Shown piece after piece: positions 8,491-18,057 of a DNA stretch of 23,100 nucleotides. Positions within the stretch are counted from its first letter, which is position 1; every line of letters starts with the position of its first letter. A program made the position numbers and the translations under genes. This DNA is from DASUFE01 sp036274675 (lineage in GTDB: Bacteria > Pseudomonadota > Gammaproteobacteria > HTCC5015): contig DASUFE010000028.1 of NCBI GenBank assembly GCA_036274675.1, positions 1 to 23,100 of the forward strand, given 5' to 3'. The notes below the pieces were generated by a model. It worked only from the letters and a program-made list of their open reading frames with translations. It did not search any database and had not been told where the DNA came from.

Positions 8491-9009
8491 ATGCAGATCG
8501 TAGTCAGCATTCTCGGCGGCATTCTCATCGTCTACCTGTTCTTCAACGGCCTGGCGGAACTGGGCATCAGCACCAGCGGGATGAACCCGATCCTGCGTTA
8601 TCGCCGCAGGAAATGGAAAGAGCTTTCCCGCAATCCCATCTACAACATCGAAAGCCCGCTCGAAATGACAGCGCTCCTGTTGGTAGCCATCGCCAAAACC
8701 GGCGGCGACATACATCCCGGCGCGAAACTGAGAATACTCACACTGTTCCAGGATGTGTTCCATCTCGACAAGAAAGACGCCGCCGCGCTGCTGATCGCCA
8801 GCACCTACCTGCTGCAGGACGGCGTTGAACTGCACGGCAATCTCAAGCAGGTGATGCAAAAAAGCCTGCAGCATTTCACTCCCGAACAGGCCGCTTCCGC
8901 GAACTCCATGATCGAACGCATCGCCGGCCTAGACACCACATGGAATCCCGCCAAAGAACAACTCCTGGAAAAAATAAAAAATATACTCTCGCGAAGCAAA
9001 CAGGAATAA
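8491..9009 (+). CDS. Membrane-anchored TerB-like domain protein
   Basis: The 172-residue protein starts with one transmembrane helix (about 3-20, VVSILGGILIVYLFFNGL) and a basic patch (RYRRRKW, residues 36-42), placing the rest in the cytoplasm. Residues about 54-155 form an all-helical segment (PLEMTALLLVAIAKTGGDI, then FHLDKKDAAALLIAST) that resembles the TerB/tellurite-resistance helical domain also found in DjlA-type proteins. The C-terminus is lysine-rich. Tellurite resistance itself should not be inferred: no other ter genes are present. It ends 8 bases before an inverted repeat and is convergent with the MarC gene. Confidence 0.65.
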   Translation: MQIVVSILGGILIVYLFFNGLAELGISTSGMNPILRYRRRKWKELSRNPIYNIESPLEMTALLLVAIAKTGGDIHPGAKLRILTLFQDVFHLDKKDAAALLIASTYLLQDGVELHGNLKQVMQKSLQHFTPEQAASANSMIERIAGLDTTWNPAKEQLLEKIKNILSRSKQE

Positions 9010-9017
9010 AAACAAGA

Positions 9018-9121
9018 TCTCTCGCCAAGGCGCAAAGCCGTCAAGAAAATAAAATTTAAATTGAAGTAGCCTTGAAGAAATCGGACAAGCCGACTTGGCG
9101 GCTTAGCGTCTTGGCGAGAGA
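9018..9121. repeat. Long inverted repeat between convergent genes, second copy
   Basis: The left arm 9018-9040 (TCTCTCGCCAAGGCGCAAAG then CCG) is the reverse complement of the right arm 9099-9121 at 21 of 23 positions. The 58 bases between are AT-rich and include AAAATTTAAA. It fills the junction between the TerB-like gene and the convergent MarC gene. The outer CTCTCGC matches the element at 1882-2045; the inner part differs (CCAAGGCGCAAAG against AGAGCGCGCAGAG), as if the same design with diverged arms. Confidence 0.8.
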
Positions 9122-9137
9122 AATAATATAAAAATCT

Positions 9138-9779
9138 TCAGCCTGACCCGGCCAGCACGGGGAACAGGCCTTTGAGTCCGTTGGCGATGAACTCCACCGC
9201 GATCGCGGCGAGAATCAGACCCATGATGCGGGTGAAGATGTTGATGCCGGTCTGACTCATGTGACGGGACAGCCAGGGTACGGACTTTAAAATCATCCAC
9301 AGCAGCAGACTCACGATCACGATAATCAGGCCGACGCACACGTAGTGCATCAGGTCAGTGCCGCGGTGCGAGTAGACGATCACTGTGCTGATCGCGCCCG
9401 GCCCGGCCAGCAGTGGCATGGAGAGGGGCACTACCGCCACCTGCTCCTTGGATTCGCTCTCTTGCGCTTCAGCTTGCGTCTGCACCACCGGGCTGCGCCG
9501 CGCCTGCATCATTGAAATGGCCATCAGCAGAATCAGGATGCCGCCGCCCACGCGGAAAGAACCGACTGTGATGCCGAAGAAGTCCAGCAGTATCTGGCCG
9601 AAAAACAGCGCCGCCAGCAGGATCAGGCAGACCGTAACAACGACCGTGCGCGCGATCGTATTGCGCCGGCGGTCGGTCTCGCCGCGCATCAACGTCACAA
9701 AAATCGGTATAGCGCCGATCGGATTGAGGATCGCGATCAGACCCAGAAGGATTTTGGTGTATTCCGTAAAATCGAGCAT
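9138..9779 (-). CDS. MarC-family integral membrane protein
   Basis: The 213-residue protein is very hydrophobic with about six predicted transmembrane helices. Family marks are LLGLIAILNPIGAIPIFVTL near the N-terminus, SFRVGGGILILLMAI in the middle, and PLSMPLLAGPGAISTVIV after a charged cytoplasmic loop (residues about 95-115). The C-terminal helix carries ITRIMGL-like sequence (FTRIMGLILAAIAVEFIANG). Members are inner-membrane proteins once linked to antibiotic resistance, a link not supported for MarC itself; transport function is uncertain. The start at 9779 matches the family. It is divergent from the large sensor gene at 9933. Confidence 0.88.
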   Translation of the reverse strand: MLDFTEYTKILLGLIAILNPIGAIPIFVTLMRGETDRRRNTIARTVVVTVCLILLAALFFGQILLDFFGITVGSFRVGGGILILLMAISMMQARRSPVVQTQAEAQESESKEQVAVVPLSMPLLAGPGAISTVIVYSHRGTDLMHYVCVGLIIVIVSLLLWMILKSVPWLSRHMSQTGINIFTRIMGLILAAIAVEFIANGLKGLFPVLAGSG

Positions 9780-9932
9780 GGCTTAGTATGGCCTGAGAAA
9801 CCGGAATAAGCCAAGTGCGCAACGAGACAATATGACTTGGGTCAAGAAAACATGCTTTTTTTGCCGCCAATAAATGACCGATGCCGGCTATTGGCTATTA
9901 TTAAACTAAAGAAATTCGAGTTGTTGCGCCAA

Positions 9933-12900
9933 ATGAAGGACTGCCGAAGGAACAAGTGCTACCTGATTGCGGCTCTGCTGCTGATGACGGCGGACTATAC
10001 CTCGGCGCAGCCGATACACTTCAAAGTCAATTCCCTGCATCTCGAAAACGGATCCAGCCGCGATTGGGTCAACACTATAAGCCGCGATGCAACAGGCTAC
10101 CTGTGGGTCGGTACCGACAACGGCTTGCGGCGCTACGACGGCTACGAATACACCGTTTTCAGCAACGATCCCGCCAATCCGGGCAGCATCGGCTCCAATC
10201 TGGTCTGGAGCCTGCTGATCGACTCCGAGCAGAAGCTCTGGGTCGGCAATGACCAACTCAGCGTGTTCAATGCCGAAACCGAGACTTTCGATAATTATCC
10301 CCTGAACCTGTCCGGCGGCCATGTCATCTGGAGCATGGCCGAGGGTCCGGGCCGGATTCTGTGGCTTGCCGCCAACACCCGGCTGATCGGCTTCGACATG
10401 CGCAAACGGGAAATTGTTTACGACTCCCTGGACATGCCTCCGGAGAATGCCCGGGACATTCCCGAGGCCATCGCTGCCATCATCAAGGACCGGCGCGATC
10501 CTTCCATTCTGTGGATGGCGAGTACCAGCGGCCTCTTCCGCTTTGACGCAAAGAGTTTTCAGATGAGGCGAATATACAGTGTGGCGGAGCTGGGCAATCC
10601 GAAACTTGTGGTGACTTCGACCAGGCTGGCGATGGACCTCGATGGAAAGATCTGGCTTACTTCAGGAAACGGCTTATACGTCATCGATCCCGAAAAGAAA
10701 ACCTTTCGCCAGTACCACCGGGAAAAAGGCAATCCACGGAGTCTCAGTACGGATATCCTGAATGCGGTGTTCGTCGACAGCAAGGGTCGGATCTGGGTCG
10801 GCACCGACAAACAGGGCGTGCATCTCTATCAGCCCGCAACCGACGATTTTATCCATATTCCCGCGTCCTCCACGGAGCCCGGGACATTCGGCCCGGCCGG
10901 CGTTACCGACATTTTCGAGGACAACGAGGGCTCTCTGTGGTTTGCCGTGTCTTCTTTCGGCGTGCAGCGCATCAGCGAACGCCTGGAAAAATTCACCGCC
11001 GTCGGCGCCGGACCCGGCGAGCAGCAATTGTCCTGGGAAGTGATGACGGAACTGGTCGAAGGCCGCGACGGCGATGTCTGGATCGGCACGGACGGCGGCG
11101 GATTGAACCGCTACCATCCTGAAACGGGAAAGATCACCAAATACTTCAGCGATCCGGACAACCCCAGAAGCCTGAGCGCCAACAGCGTGCTGTCGCTGGA
11201 AGAGGACGGCAAAGGCCGTATCTGGGCCGGCACCTGGATGGGTGGGCTGAACCGGATTGAGCCCACGACCGGCGAAGTCGTTCATTACAAATACGACCCG
11301 ACCGCGCCAGCGAACCGCACCATAGGCAACAACAATATCTTCCAGATTGAAGAGGACAAGGACGGCTGGCTGTGGCTCAGCGTGTGGAACCAGGGCCTGC
11401 AGCGTTTCAATCCTGATACCGGCGAATTCATATCCTACAAGCCGGACGATAAAAGCAGCGGGCTGCTCAACAGCTGCATCAACGCCATCGAAGCCAGCCG
11501 CCGCGGCCACACCTGGATCGGCGGTTATCTGGGCCTGGAAAAATACGATCCTGCAACCGGGCATTTCTCCCAGATACTGTCAACCAAGGTCACTCAAACG
11601 ATCTTCGATCTCTACGAAGCCCCGGATGGAAATCTATGGCTGGCTACCGTCAAGGGTCTGACGCGTTACAACCCTGACACCGGCGCCATCCGCCACTATA
11701 CCGTCGCCGACGGACTGGCGGACCCCTTCGTCGCCTCGATCGAACAAGACGCACGTGGCAATTTATGGCTGGGAACCCGCGGCGGCTTGTCGCGTTTCGA
11801 TCCGGGGAAGGAGACTTTCGAAACCTTCGACAAATTCGATGGGCTGCCGGGCAATGAATTCTCACGTTACAGCCATCTGCGCTCCCGCACAGGTCTGATG
11901 TATTTCGGCGGCACCAACGGCCTGGTCATGTTCGACCCGGATAACCTCCCGCACAACACTCATGTACCCAACATCGTGCTGACGGGCCTCGAACTGTTCC
12001 AGAAGCGGCTTATGCCCGGCATGTCGCAGTATCTGCCCAGAACCCTCAATCTGCTCGATACGCTGACACTTCCCTACAGCCATCGTGATGTGACATTCGA
12101 ATTTTCCGCTCTGGATTTCATTTCACCCACCAAAAACCGCTATCGTTACCGTCTCAAGGGCCTGGAAGACGGCTGGACCGACGTGGACAGCAGCCGGCGC
12201 CGGGTGCGCTACACCAATCTCGACCCCGGCAAATACCAGTTCCAGGTGATCGGCTCGAACAACGACCGAGTCTGGAACGAAGCCGGCAAGCGGCTGGAGC
12301 TGGTCATTATCGCGCCCTGGTGGATGACCTGGTGGGCACGCGCCCTGGGGCTGGCGCTCTTTTTATATATTATCTACGGCTTCATCCGGTGGCGACTGCG
12401 GGTCATTCAGCGGCATGCACACGAGCTGGCGGTTGAAATCGAAGAACGCCGCGCCGTAGAAGCCAAACTGTTCCATATCGCTTATCACGATGCGCTTACC
12501 GGCTTGCCGAACCGCTTGTGGTTGCTGGAACGGCTCGCTGAACAGATAAAACGCGCCAGGATGGAAAAGTCTTACCATTTCGCGCTGATGTTCATCGATG
12601 GCGACCGCTTCAAGCAGATCAATGATACGCACGGTCACCAGCTGGGAGACTTTATCCTGGGTTCCGCCGCCAGGCGGCTGGAAACGATATTGCCGGAGCA
12701 TTACAAGGTTGCGCGCCTGGGCGGCGATGAGTTTACGGTGCTGGTGGAGAACGTCTGGTCAGAGGATGAAGTGATTGCAACCTGCAACAGTATTATCAGC
12801 GCCTTTAATGAACCCTTCCAGGTGGAAAAAAGCCCTCTGTTCTTCAAGGTCAGTATCGGACTCGTTTTCTGCGGCGACCAGTACACCCACTCAGGCCAGA

Positions 12901-13859
12901 TCCTGCGCGATGCGGACATCGCCATGTACAAGGCCAAGGAGCACGGCCGCGGCACCTACCAGATCTTCGATTCGCGAATGCACGAACAGAAGCTGGAAGC
13001 GGCACAGCTTGAAACCGATCTGTACAAGGCCATCGAGCAGAATCAGTTCTTCCTGGTCTACCAACCCATAGTCAATCTGCAGACCGCGCAGCTGAGCGGC
13101 TTCGAGGCGCTGGCGCGCTGGCGGCATCCGGAAAAGGGGCTCATACCACCGGACAGATTCATTCCCATCGCGGAAGAAACGGGTTTGATTTTTACGCTCG
13201 GTACCTGGGTACTGCGCCAGGCCTGCGCCCAACTGGCGGCCTGGCTCAGTGAATACCGGCAGGATAATCCGCCGACCATCGCCGTCAACCTCTCTTCGCT
13301 ACAGTTGAATCAATCCTATTTCCTGGAGCAGATCGACCTCATACTGAGGGCAACGGGCATCGACAGCCGGTTGCTGAAACTGGAAATCACCGAATCCACC
13401 CTGATGGAACAAAGCGAGTCAATCAATCTCTTGCTCGACGCACTGCGTGCGCGCAATATCGAACTGGCCATCGACGACTTCGGCACCGGCTATTCCTCCC
13501 TGAGTTACCTGGACCGGCTTCCGGTCCAGGTATTGAAGATCGACCGCAAGTTCGTTGATGGTATCACCGCCGGCGAAGGCAGCAGCAGTTCAATCGAGAT
13601 CGTCAAGGCGACCATTTCCATGGCGCACAGTCTGAACATCAAAGTGGTAGCCGAAGGGATCGAGACCGAAGAGCAATACAACCTGCTGAAATCCTACGGC
13701 TGCGATTTCGGCCAGGGCTATTTCATCGCCAGGCCGCTCGCCAGCGAGGACGCCGCGCGCTTCATGGGCCACGAACCGACGCCCTCGCCCAGTGTGGAAG
13801 TGCCTCACGGCATGGTGGTTCTTAAAAACCCGGGCATGCGCCGGCGCCGGAAAAAATAA
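9933..13859 (+). CDS. Exported two-propeller sensor with Y_Y_Y, TM, GGDEF and EAL domains (copy 1)
   Basis: A 1308-residue inner-membrane cyclic di-GMP enzyme. Signal peptide 1-25 (TSA|Q). Fourteen propeller repeats of the xLWxGTxxGLxRYD type run from about 56 to 655, enough for two seven-bladed propellers. A Y_Y_Y domain follows (about 700-795), then one transmembrane helix (about 797-820) and a short coiled linker containing EIEERR. The GGDEF motif is intact at 930-934 (diguanylate cyclase). The EAL domain has E1058, N1119, TEST, DDFGTGYSS, LKID and AEGIETEEQ, so the phosphodiesterase should also be active. No RxxD inhibitory site precedes GGDEF. The frame is open from a TTG at 9837, but only the ATG at 9933 gives a normal signal peptide. 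A basic tail (RRRRKK) ends it. The paralogue follows 137 bases on. Confidence 0.92.
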   Translation: MKDCRRNKCYLIAALLLMTADYTSAQPIHFKVNSLHLENGSSRDWVNTISRDATGYLWVGTDNGLRRYDGYEYTVFSNDPANPGSIGSNLVWSLLIDSEQKLWVGNDQLSVFNAETETFDNYPLNLSGGHVIWSMAEGPGRILWLAANTRLIGFDMRKREIVYDSLDMPPENARDIPEAIAAIIKDRRDPSILWMASTSGLFRFDAKSFQMRRIYSVAELGNPKLVVTSTRLAMDLDGKIWLTSGNGLYVIDPEKKTFRQYHREKGNPRSLSTDILNAVFVDSKGRIWVGTDKQGVHLYQPATDDFIHIPASSTEPGTFGPAGVTDIFEDNEGSLWFAVSSFGVQRISERLEKFTAVGAGPGEQQLSWEVMTELVEGRDGDVWIGTDGGGLNRYHPETGKITKYFSDPDNPRSLSANSVLSLEEDGKGRIWAGTWMGGLNRIEPTTGEVVHYKYDPTAPANRTIGNNNIFQIEEDKDGWLWLSVWNQGLQRFNPDTGEFISYKPDDKSSGLLNSCINAIEASRRGHTWIGGYLGLEKYDPATGHFSQILSTKVTQTIFDLYEAPDGNLWLATVKGLTRYNPDTGAIRHYTVADGLADPFVASIEQDARGNLWLGTRGGLSRFDPGKETFETFDKFDGLPGNEFSRYSHLRSRTGLMYFGGTNGLVMFDPDNLPHNTHVPNIVLTGLELFQKRLMPGMSQYLPRTLNLLDTLTLPYSHRDVTFEFSALDFISPTKNRYRYRLKGLEDGWTDVDSSRRRVRYTNLDPGKYQFQVIGSNNDRVWNEAGKRLELVIIAPWWMTWWARALGLALFLYIIYGFIRWRLRVIQRHAHELAVEIEERRAVEAKLFHIAYHDALTGLPNRLWLLERLAEQIKRARMEKSYHFALMFIDGDRFKQINDTHGHQLGDFILGSAARRLETILPEHYKVARLGGDEFTVLVENVWSEDEVIATCNSIISAFNEPFQVEKSPLFFKVSIGLVFCGDQYTHSGQILRDADIAMYKAKEHGRGTYQIFDSRMHEQKLEAAQLETDLYKAIEQNQFFLVYQPIVNLQTAQLSGFEALARWRHPEKGLIPPDRFIPIAEETGLIFTLGTWVLRQACAQLAAWLSEYRQDNPPTIAVNLSSLQLNQSYFLEQIDLILRATGIDSRLLKLEITESTLMEQSESINLLLDALRARNIELAIDDFGTGYSSLSYLDRLPVQVLKIDRKFVDGITAGEGSSSSIEIVKATISMAHSLNIKVVAEGIETEEQYNLLKSYGCDFGQGYFIARPLASEDAARFMGHEPTPSPSVEVPHGMVVLKNPGMRRRRKK

Positions 13860-13996
13860 ACCGCCCAGCATATAAAAGGCTCGCCGGACAAGCTCCGCAT
13901 GGACGGAAATCCGGGGTCATGTGCAGTAAAGAAGAATTGGTTCAAGCCGCTAACCTGCTGCTAATATCAGTTAATCTAGAACATATGGGAGCACTG

Positions 13997-16900
13997 ATGA
14001 GGCTAAACAACTGTCTGCTGACAGCATTGCTGCTGGTAGTTACGGCAAATACCCACGCCGTTCCCAACAACAGCCTTCCCGGTCGCTTCGAAGTCAACCC
14101 CCTGCATCTGGAGGGCGGACCCAGCCGCGCCCAGGTCAACGCCATCCAGCGCGATGCAACAGGATATCTCTGGGTAGGCACCGACAACGGTCTGATGCGC
14201 TATGACGGATATAACTACACCGTTTTCAACAATAATCCCCAGGATCCGGGCAGTCTCGGCTCCAACCTCGTTCTTACCCTGCTCATCGATTCCGCGAACA
14301 CACTGTGGGTCGGCACCAACAAACTCAGCGTCTTCAATACCGATACCGAAACCTTCGACAACTATCCTCTGACAGACGGCAATGCGATCTGGGGCATGGC
14401 CGTGGATCCCGACGGCATACTGTGGGTCTCGGCGGAGCGCACACGGCTCGTCGGCTTCGATACGCGCAAGCGGGAGATGGTTTATCACGCGCTGTACAAG
14501 CCGGACGGCAATGCGGCACAGGTCCCGGACAATATCAGCGATATCATCAACGACCGCGCCGATCCGTCGATATTATGGATGACCGCCGCCGGCGCCGGCC
14601 TTTACCGCTTCGACACCAGAACCCACCAGGTTCAGCGCTTTTACAGCGCCGAAGAACTGGAGCACGTCAGGTTGACGACCACATCGGGACTGCGCATGGA
14701 CCGCCAGGGCAAAATCTGGATGACCAGTGAAAACGGCCTGTACGTCATCGACCCCCGGAAAAAGAGTTACCGCCACTACCGGCAGGAAAAGGACAATCCC
14801 CGTTCACTCAGCACCGATATCCTGACCGCCATCTTTATCGACAGTGAGAACCGCGTCTGGATAGGAACGGACAAACAAGGCGTGCACATCTACCGGCCGG
14901 AAACCGATGACTTCGTGCATATTCCAGCCTCGACGACGGAGCCTGGCGCTTTCGGCGCCGGCGCGATCAACGATATCTACGAAGACGCGGACGGTTCGCT
15001 CTGGTTTTGCGTAAACTCCTTTGGAGTACAACGCGTCAGCATGCATCTGGAGAAATTTACCACCATCGGGTCCGGACCCGGCGACCGGCAGCTGTCGTGG
15101 GACCTGCTGCTCGATCTCCTGGAAGATCACAACGGCAACATATGGATCGCAACCGATGGCGGCGGCCTCAACCGTTATGACCCTAAATCGGGCCGCATCA
15201 CCAAGTACTTCAATGATCCCGACAATCCCAAAAGTCTCAGCAGCAACAGCGTGCTGTCCCTCGAAGAAGACCGCAACGGCCGGATCTGGGTCGGCACCTG
15301 GGCCGGCGGACTGAACCGTCTCGACCCGAAGACCGGCGAATTCACCCGCTACCAGCACAATCCGTCGGCGGCGCCCGACCGCACGCTGCGCAACAACAAT
15401 ATTTTCCAGATCGCCGAGGATGACGCGGGGTGGTTATGGCTCAGCGTGTGGAATTTCGGCCTGCAGCGTTTCAACCCCGAAACCGGGGAGTTCAAATCCT
15501 TCTATTACAACGACGGCGTTTCAGGGCTGTTCAGCAGTTCCATCCACGCCATTGATGCCGGACGCAACGGCTCACGCTGGGTCGGCGGCTGGCAAGGCCT
15601 GGAAAAGTACGACCCTGCCACGCAGCGGTTCACGGAAGTAAAGCTGTCCGCTGAAAAAAGGCTCGAGGTATTCGACCTCTATGAGGACCCGCAGGGGATT
15701 CTGTGGGTGGCCACTTCGGACGGACTGGTGCGTTACAACCAGGGAAACGGCGCTGTCAGGCACTACACAGTCGCGGACGGCCTCGCGGACAACTTCATCG
15801 CCTCCATCGAGCAGGACAGGAACGGCCACTTGTGGCTTGGAACCCAGGGCGGATTGACGCGCTTCGACCCGAACTCGGAGAGTTTCGAGACCTTCGACAA
15901 GTTCGACGGCCTGCGCAGCAACGAATTCAACCGTTTCAGCCACCTGCTGTCGCGCGACGGCATCATGTACTTCGGCGGCAACGCCGGCCTGGTCATGTTC
16001 GAGCCGGGGAAACTGCCCCGCAATACCAAGGCGCCCAATATCGTGCTGACCGGACTCGAATTGTTCCAGAAACAGGTGGTCCCCGGCGAATCGCCTTACC
16101 TGCCGCGACAGATCAACCTGCTGGACAGGCTGACGTTGCCGTATGACCAGCGCGATCTGACTTTCCAGTTTTCCGCGCTGGATTTCATCTCGCCCACCAA
16201 AAACCGCTACCGTTACCGCCTGCTGGGACTGGAAGAAAGCTGGACCGAGGCGGACAGCAATCGGCGCCGCGCGCGCTACACCAACCTCGCTCCCGGAAAA
16301 TACCAGTTTCAGGTGACCGGTTCGAACAACGACGGCGTATGGAACGAGAACGGCGCGAAACTGGATCTCGTCATCGTCCCGCCCTGGTGGATGACGTGGT
16401 GGGCGCGCCTGCTGGCCGTGGTATTAAGCCTGTACGCCATTTACGGCTTCACCATGTGGCGCCTGCGCGTCATTCGCCGCCATGCGCAACAACTGTCGGC
16501 CGAAATCGAGGAGCGACGCTCGGCCGAGCAGGCGCTTTCGCTGGAGATCGAGGAAAGAAGAGCCATCGAGAACAAGCTGTTCCATATCGCCTACCACGAC
16601 GCACTGACCGGCCTGCCGAACCGCCTGTGGCTGCTGGAGCGACTCGACGAACAGATCCAGCGCGTAAAATCGGATGACAGCTATCGCTTCGCGCTGATGT
16701 TCATCGACGGCGATCGCTTCAAGCAAATCAACGACACGCACGGCCATCAGTTGGGAGATTTCATCTTGAATGCGGCGGCGCAACGCCTGCAAAACCTGCT
16801 GCCGGAAAAATACCTGCCCTCGCGGCTGGGCGGCGACGAGTTCACCGTGCTGGTGGAAGATGTCAAGGGCGAGGACACGGTCACCGGTGTCTGCAACGCC

Positions 16901-17989
16901 ATCATCACGGCGTTCAACGAGCCCTTTCAGGTGGAACAGAATCTGATGTTCTTCAGGGTCAGCATGGGGCTGGTGTTCTGCGGCCAGCAATACGCCAATC
17001 CCGGGCAGATCCTGCGCGATGCCGACATTGCGATGTACAAGGCCAAGGAACGCGGCAAAGGCACTTACCACATATTCGACTCGAAGTTGCGCGAACAAAC
17101 CCAGGAAGTGACCGAACTGGAAACCGATCTTTACAAGGCCCTGGAGCAAAATCAGCTGTTCCTCGTCTATCAGCCGATCGTCGACCTGAAAACCGGGGGC
17201 CTCAGCGGCTTCGAGGCGCTGGCCCGCTGGCGGCATCCCGAGAAGGGCCTGATTCCGCCGGCCAAATTCATTCCGATCGCCGAGGAGTCGGGGCTGATCC
17301 TGATGCTCGGCGACTGGGTGCTCAGGCAGGCTTGCGGACAGCTGGCCACATGGATCAGCGAATACAGGATCAAGGAGCCGCCCACCATCGCCGTCAACCT
17401 GTCGTCTCTGCAGTTGAACCAGACCTATTTCCTGGCCCAGGTTGACCGCATCCTGCATGAAACCGGCACCAACGCCAGCCTGCTCAAGCTGGAACTCACC
17501 GAATCAACCCTGATGAAGAACAGCGAATCGATGGATCTCTTGCTGGACAAGCTGCGCGAGCGGCAAATCGAACTTGCGATCGATGATTTCGGAACGGGTT
17601 ACTCCTCGCTGAGCTACATCGACCAGCTCCCGGTCCAGGTACTGAAGATCGACCGCAAGTTCGTCGACGGCATTACCCGGACCGGCGAAAGCAGCAGTTC
17701 AATCGAAATCGTCCGGGCAACCATCTCGATGGCGCACAACCTGAAGATCAAAGTGGTGGCCGAAGGGATCGAAACCGAGGAACAGTACAACCTGCTCCAA
17801 TCCTACGGCTGCGATTTCGGCCAGGGCTACTTTATCGCGAGACCCTTGAGCAGCGAGGATGCGGCGCGTTTCATGGGCTATGAATCGCAAGCGACTTCCA
17901 CCATTGAAGTGGATGCCTACAATCCTGATCTCGACAACACCGGCAGGTTCCCGAAATTCCCCGCCAAACGGCGACGGCGCTCCAAATAA
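13997..17989 (+). CDS. Exported two-propeller sensor with Y_Y_Y, TM, GGDEF and EAL domains (copy 2)
   Basis: A 1330-residue paralogue of the preceding protein with the same domain order: signal peptide 1-about 22 (THA|V), fourteen propeller repeats from about 57 to 655, Y_Y_Y domain (about 700-797), one transmembrane helix (about 798-824), GGDEF at 945-949 and EAL at 1073-1075 with the other EAL metal and catalytic motifs kept. The linker after the membrane has 14 residues more than copy 1 (two EIEERR blocks, codons 836-849 and 850 on). No RxxD inhibitory site is seen. The start at 13997 is chosen for its GGGAG five bases upstream and its clean signal peptide; the frame is open back to 13919. 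Codon-level divergence from copy 1 is substantial, so the duplication is not recent. The C-terminus is again basic (KRRRRSK). Confidence 0.92.
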   Translation: MRLNNCLLTALLLVVTANTHAVPNNSLPGRFEVNPLHLEGGPSRAQVNAIQRDATGYLWVGTDNGLMRYDGYNYTVFNNNPQDPGSLGSNLVLTLLIDSANTLWVGTNKLSVFNTDTETFDNYPLTDGNAIWGMAVDPDGILWVSAERTRLVGFDTRKREMVYHALYKPDGNAAQVPDNISDIINDRADPSILWMTAAGAGLYRFDTRTHQVQRFYSAEELEHVRLTTTSGLRMDRQGKIWMTSENGLYVIDPRKKSYRHYRQEKDNPRSLSTDILTAIFIDSENRVWIGTDKQGVHIYRPETDDFVHIPASTTEPGAFGAGAINDIYEDADGSLWFCVNSFGVQRVSMHLEKFTTIGSGPGDRQLSWDLLLDLLEDHNGNIWIATDGGGLNRYDPKSGRITKYFNDPDNPKSLSSNSVLSLEEDRNGRIWVGTWAGGLNRLDPKTGEFTRYQHNPSAAPDRTLRNNNIFQIAEDDAGWLWLSVWNFGLQRFNPETGEFKSFYYNDGVSGLFSSSIHAIDAGRNGSRWVGGWQGLEKYDPATQRFTEVKLSAEKRLEVFDLYEDPQGILWVATSDGLVRYNQGNGAVRHYTVADGLADNFIASIEQDRNGHLWLGTQGGLTRFDPNSESFETFDKFDGLRSNEFNRFSHLLSRDGIMYFGGNAGLVMFEPGKLPRNTKAPNIVLTGLELFQKQVVPGESPYLPRQINLLDRLTLPYDQRDLTFQFSALDFISPTKNRYRYRLLGLEESWTEADSNRRRARYTNLAPGKYQFQVTGSNNDGVWNENGAKLDLVIVPPWWMTWWARLLAVVLSLYAIYGFTMWRLRVIRRHAQQLSAEIEERRSAEQALSLEIEERRAIENKLFHIAYHDALTGLPNRLWLLERLDEQIQRVKSDDSYRFALMFIDGDRFKQINDTHGHQLGDFILNAAAQRLQNLLPEKYLPSRLGGDEFTVLVEDVKGEDTVTGVCNAIITAFNEPFQVEQNLMFFRVSMGLVFCGQQYANPGQILRDADIAMYKAKERGKGTYHIFDSKLREQTQEVTELETDLYKALEQNQLFLVYQPIVDLKTGGLSGFEALARWRHPEKGLIPPAKFIPIAEESGLILMLGDWVLRQACGQLATWISEYRIKEPPTIAVNLSSLQLNQTYFLAQVDRILHETGTNASLLKLELTESTLMKNSESMDLLLDKLRERQIELAIDDFGTGYSSLSYIDQLPVQVLKIDRKFVDGITRTGESSSSIEIVRATISMAHNLKIKVVAEGIETEEQYNLLQSYGCDFGQGYFIARPLSSEDAARFMGYESQATSTIEVDAYNPDLDNTGRFPKFPAKRRRRSK
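16502..16585 (+). repeat. 42-base in-frame duplication in the signalling linker of copy 2
   Basis: Bases 16502-16543 encode EIEERRSAEQALSL and 16544-16585 encode EIEERRAIENKLFH. Copy 1 has a single unit at the same place (EIEERRAVEAKLFH). The extra unit is 14 codons, that is two heptads. The two DNA units have diverged, mainly at third positions. Confidence 0.85.
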
Positions 17990-18036
17990 GACCAGCGCCA
18001 AAAAGGAATCAGCAGTCGCTCCAAAAATTTAAATGG

Positions 18037-18056
18037 CTCTCGCAGAGAACGCGGAG
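18037..18056. repeat. Single arm of the CTCTCGCAGAG palindrome family
   Basis: CTCTCGCAGAGAACGCGGAG matches the arms at 1882-1905 and 2022-2045 through its first eleven bases and beyond. It lies one base before the end of the convergent gene at 18058, preceded by AAAAATTTAAAT as in the other copies. I find no opposing arm nearby, so it looks like a remnant. Confidence 0.6.
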
Positions 18057-18057
18057 T

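Noticed and set aside
8491..9009. Tellurite resistance operon
   Set aside because: Only a TerB-like domain is present; no other ter genes are in the window and the domain occurs in many unrelated proteins.
13860..13996. Cyclic di-GMP riboswitch in front of sensor copy 2 (or at 9780-9932 before copy 1)
   Set aside because: I looked for the conserved GEMM core blocks such as GCAAAGCC and did not find them in either leader.
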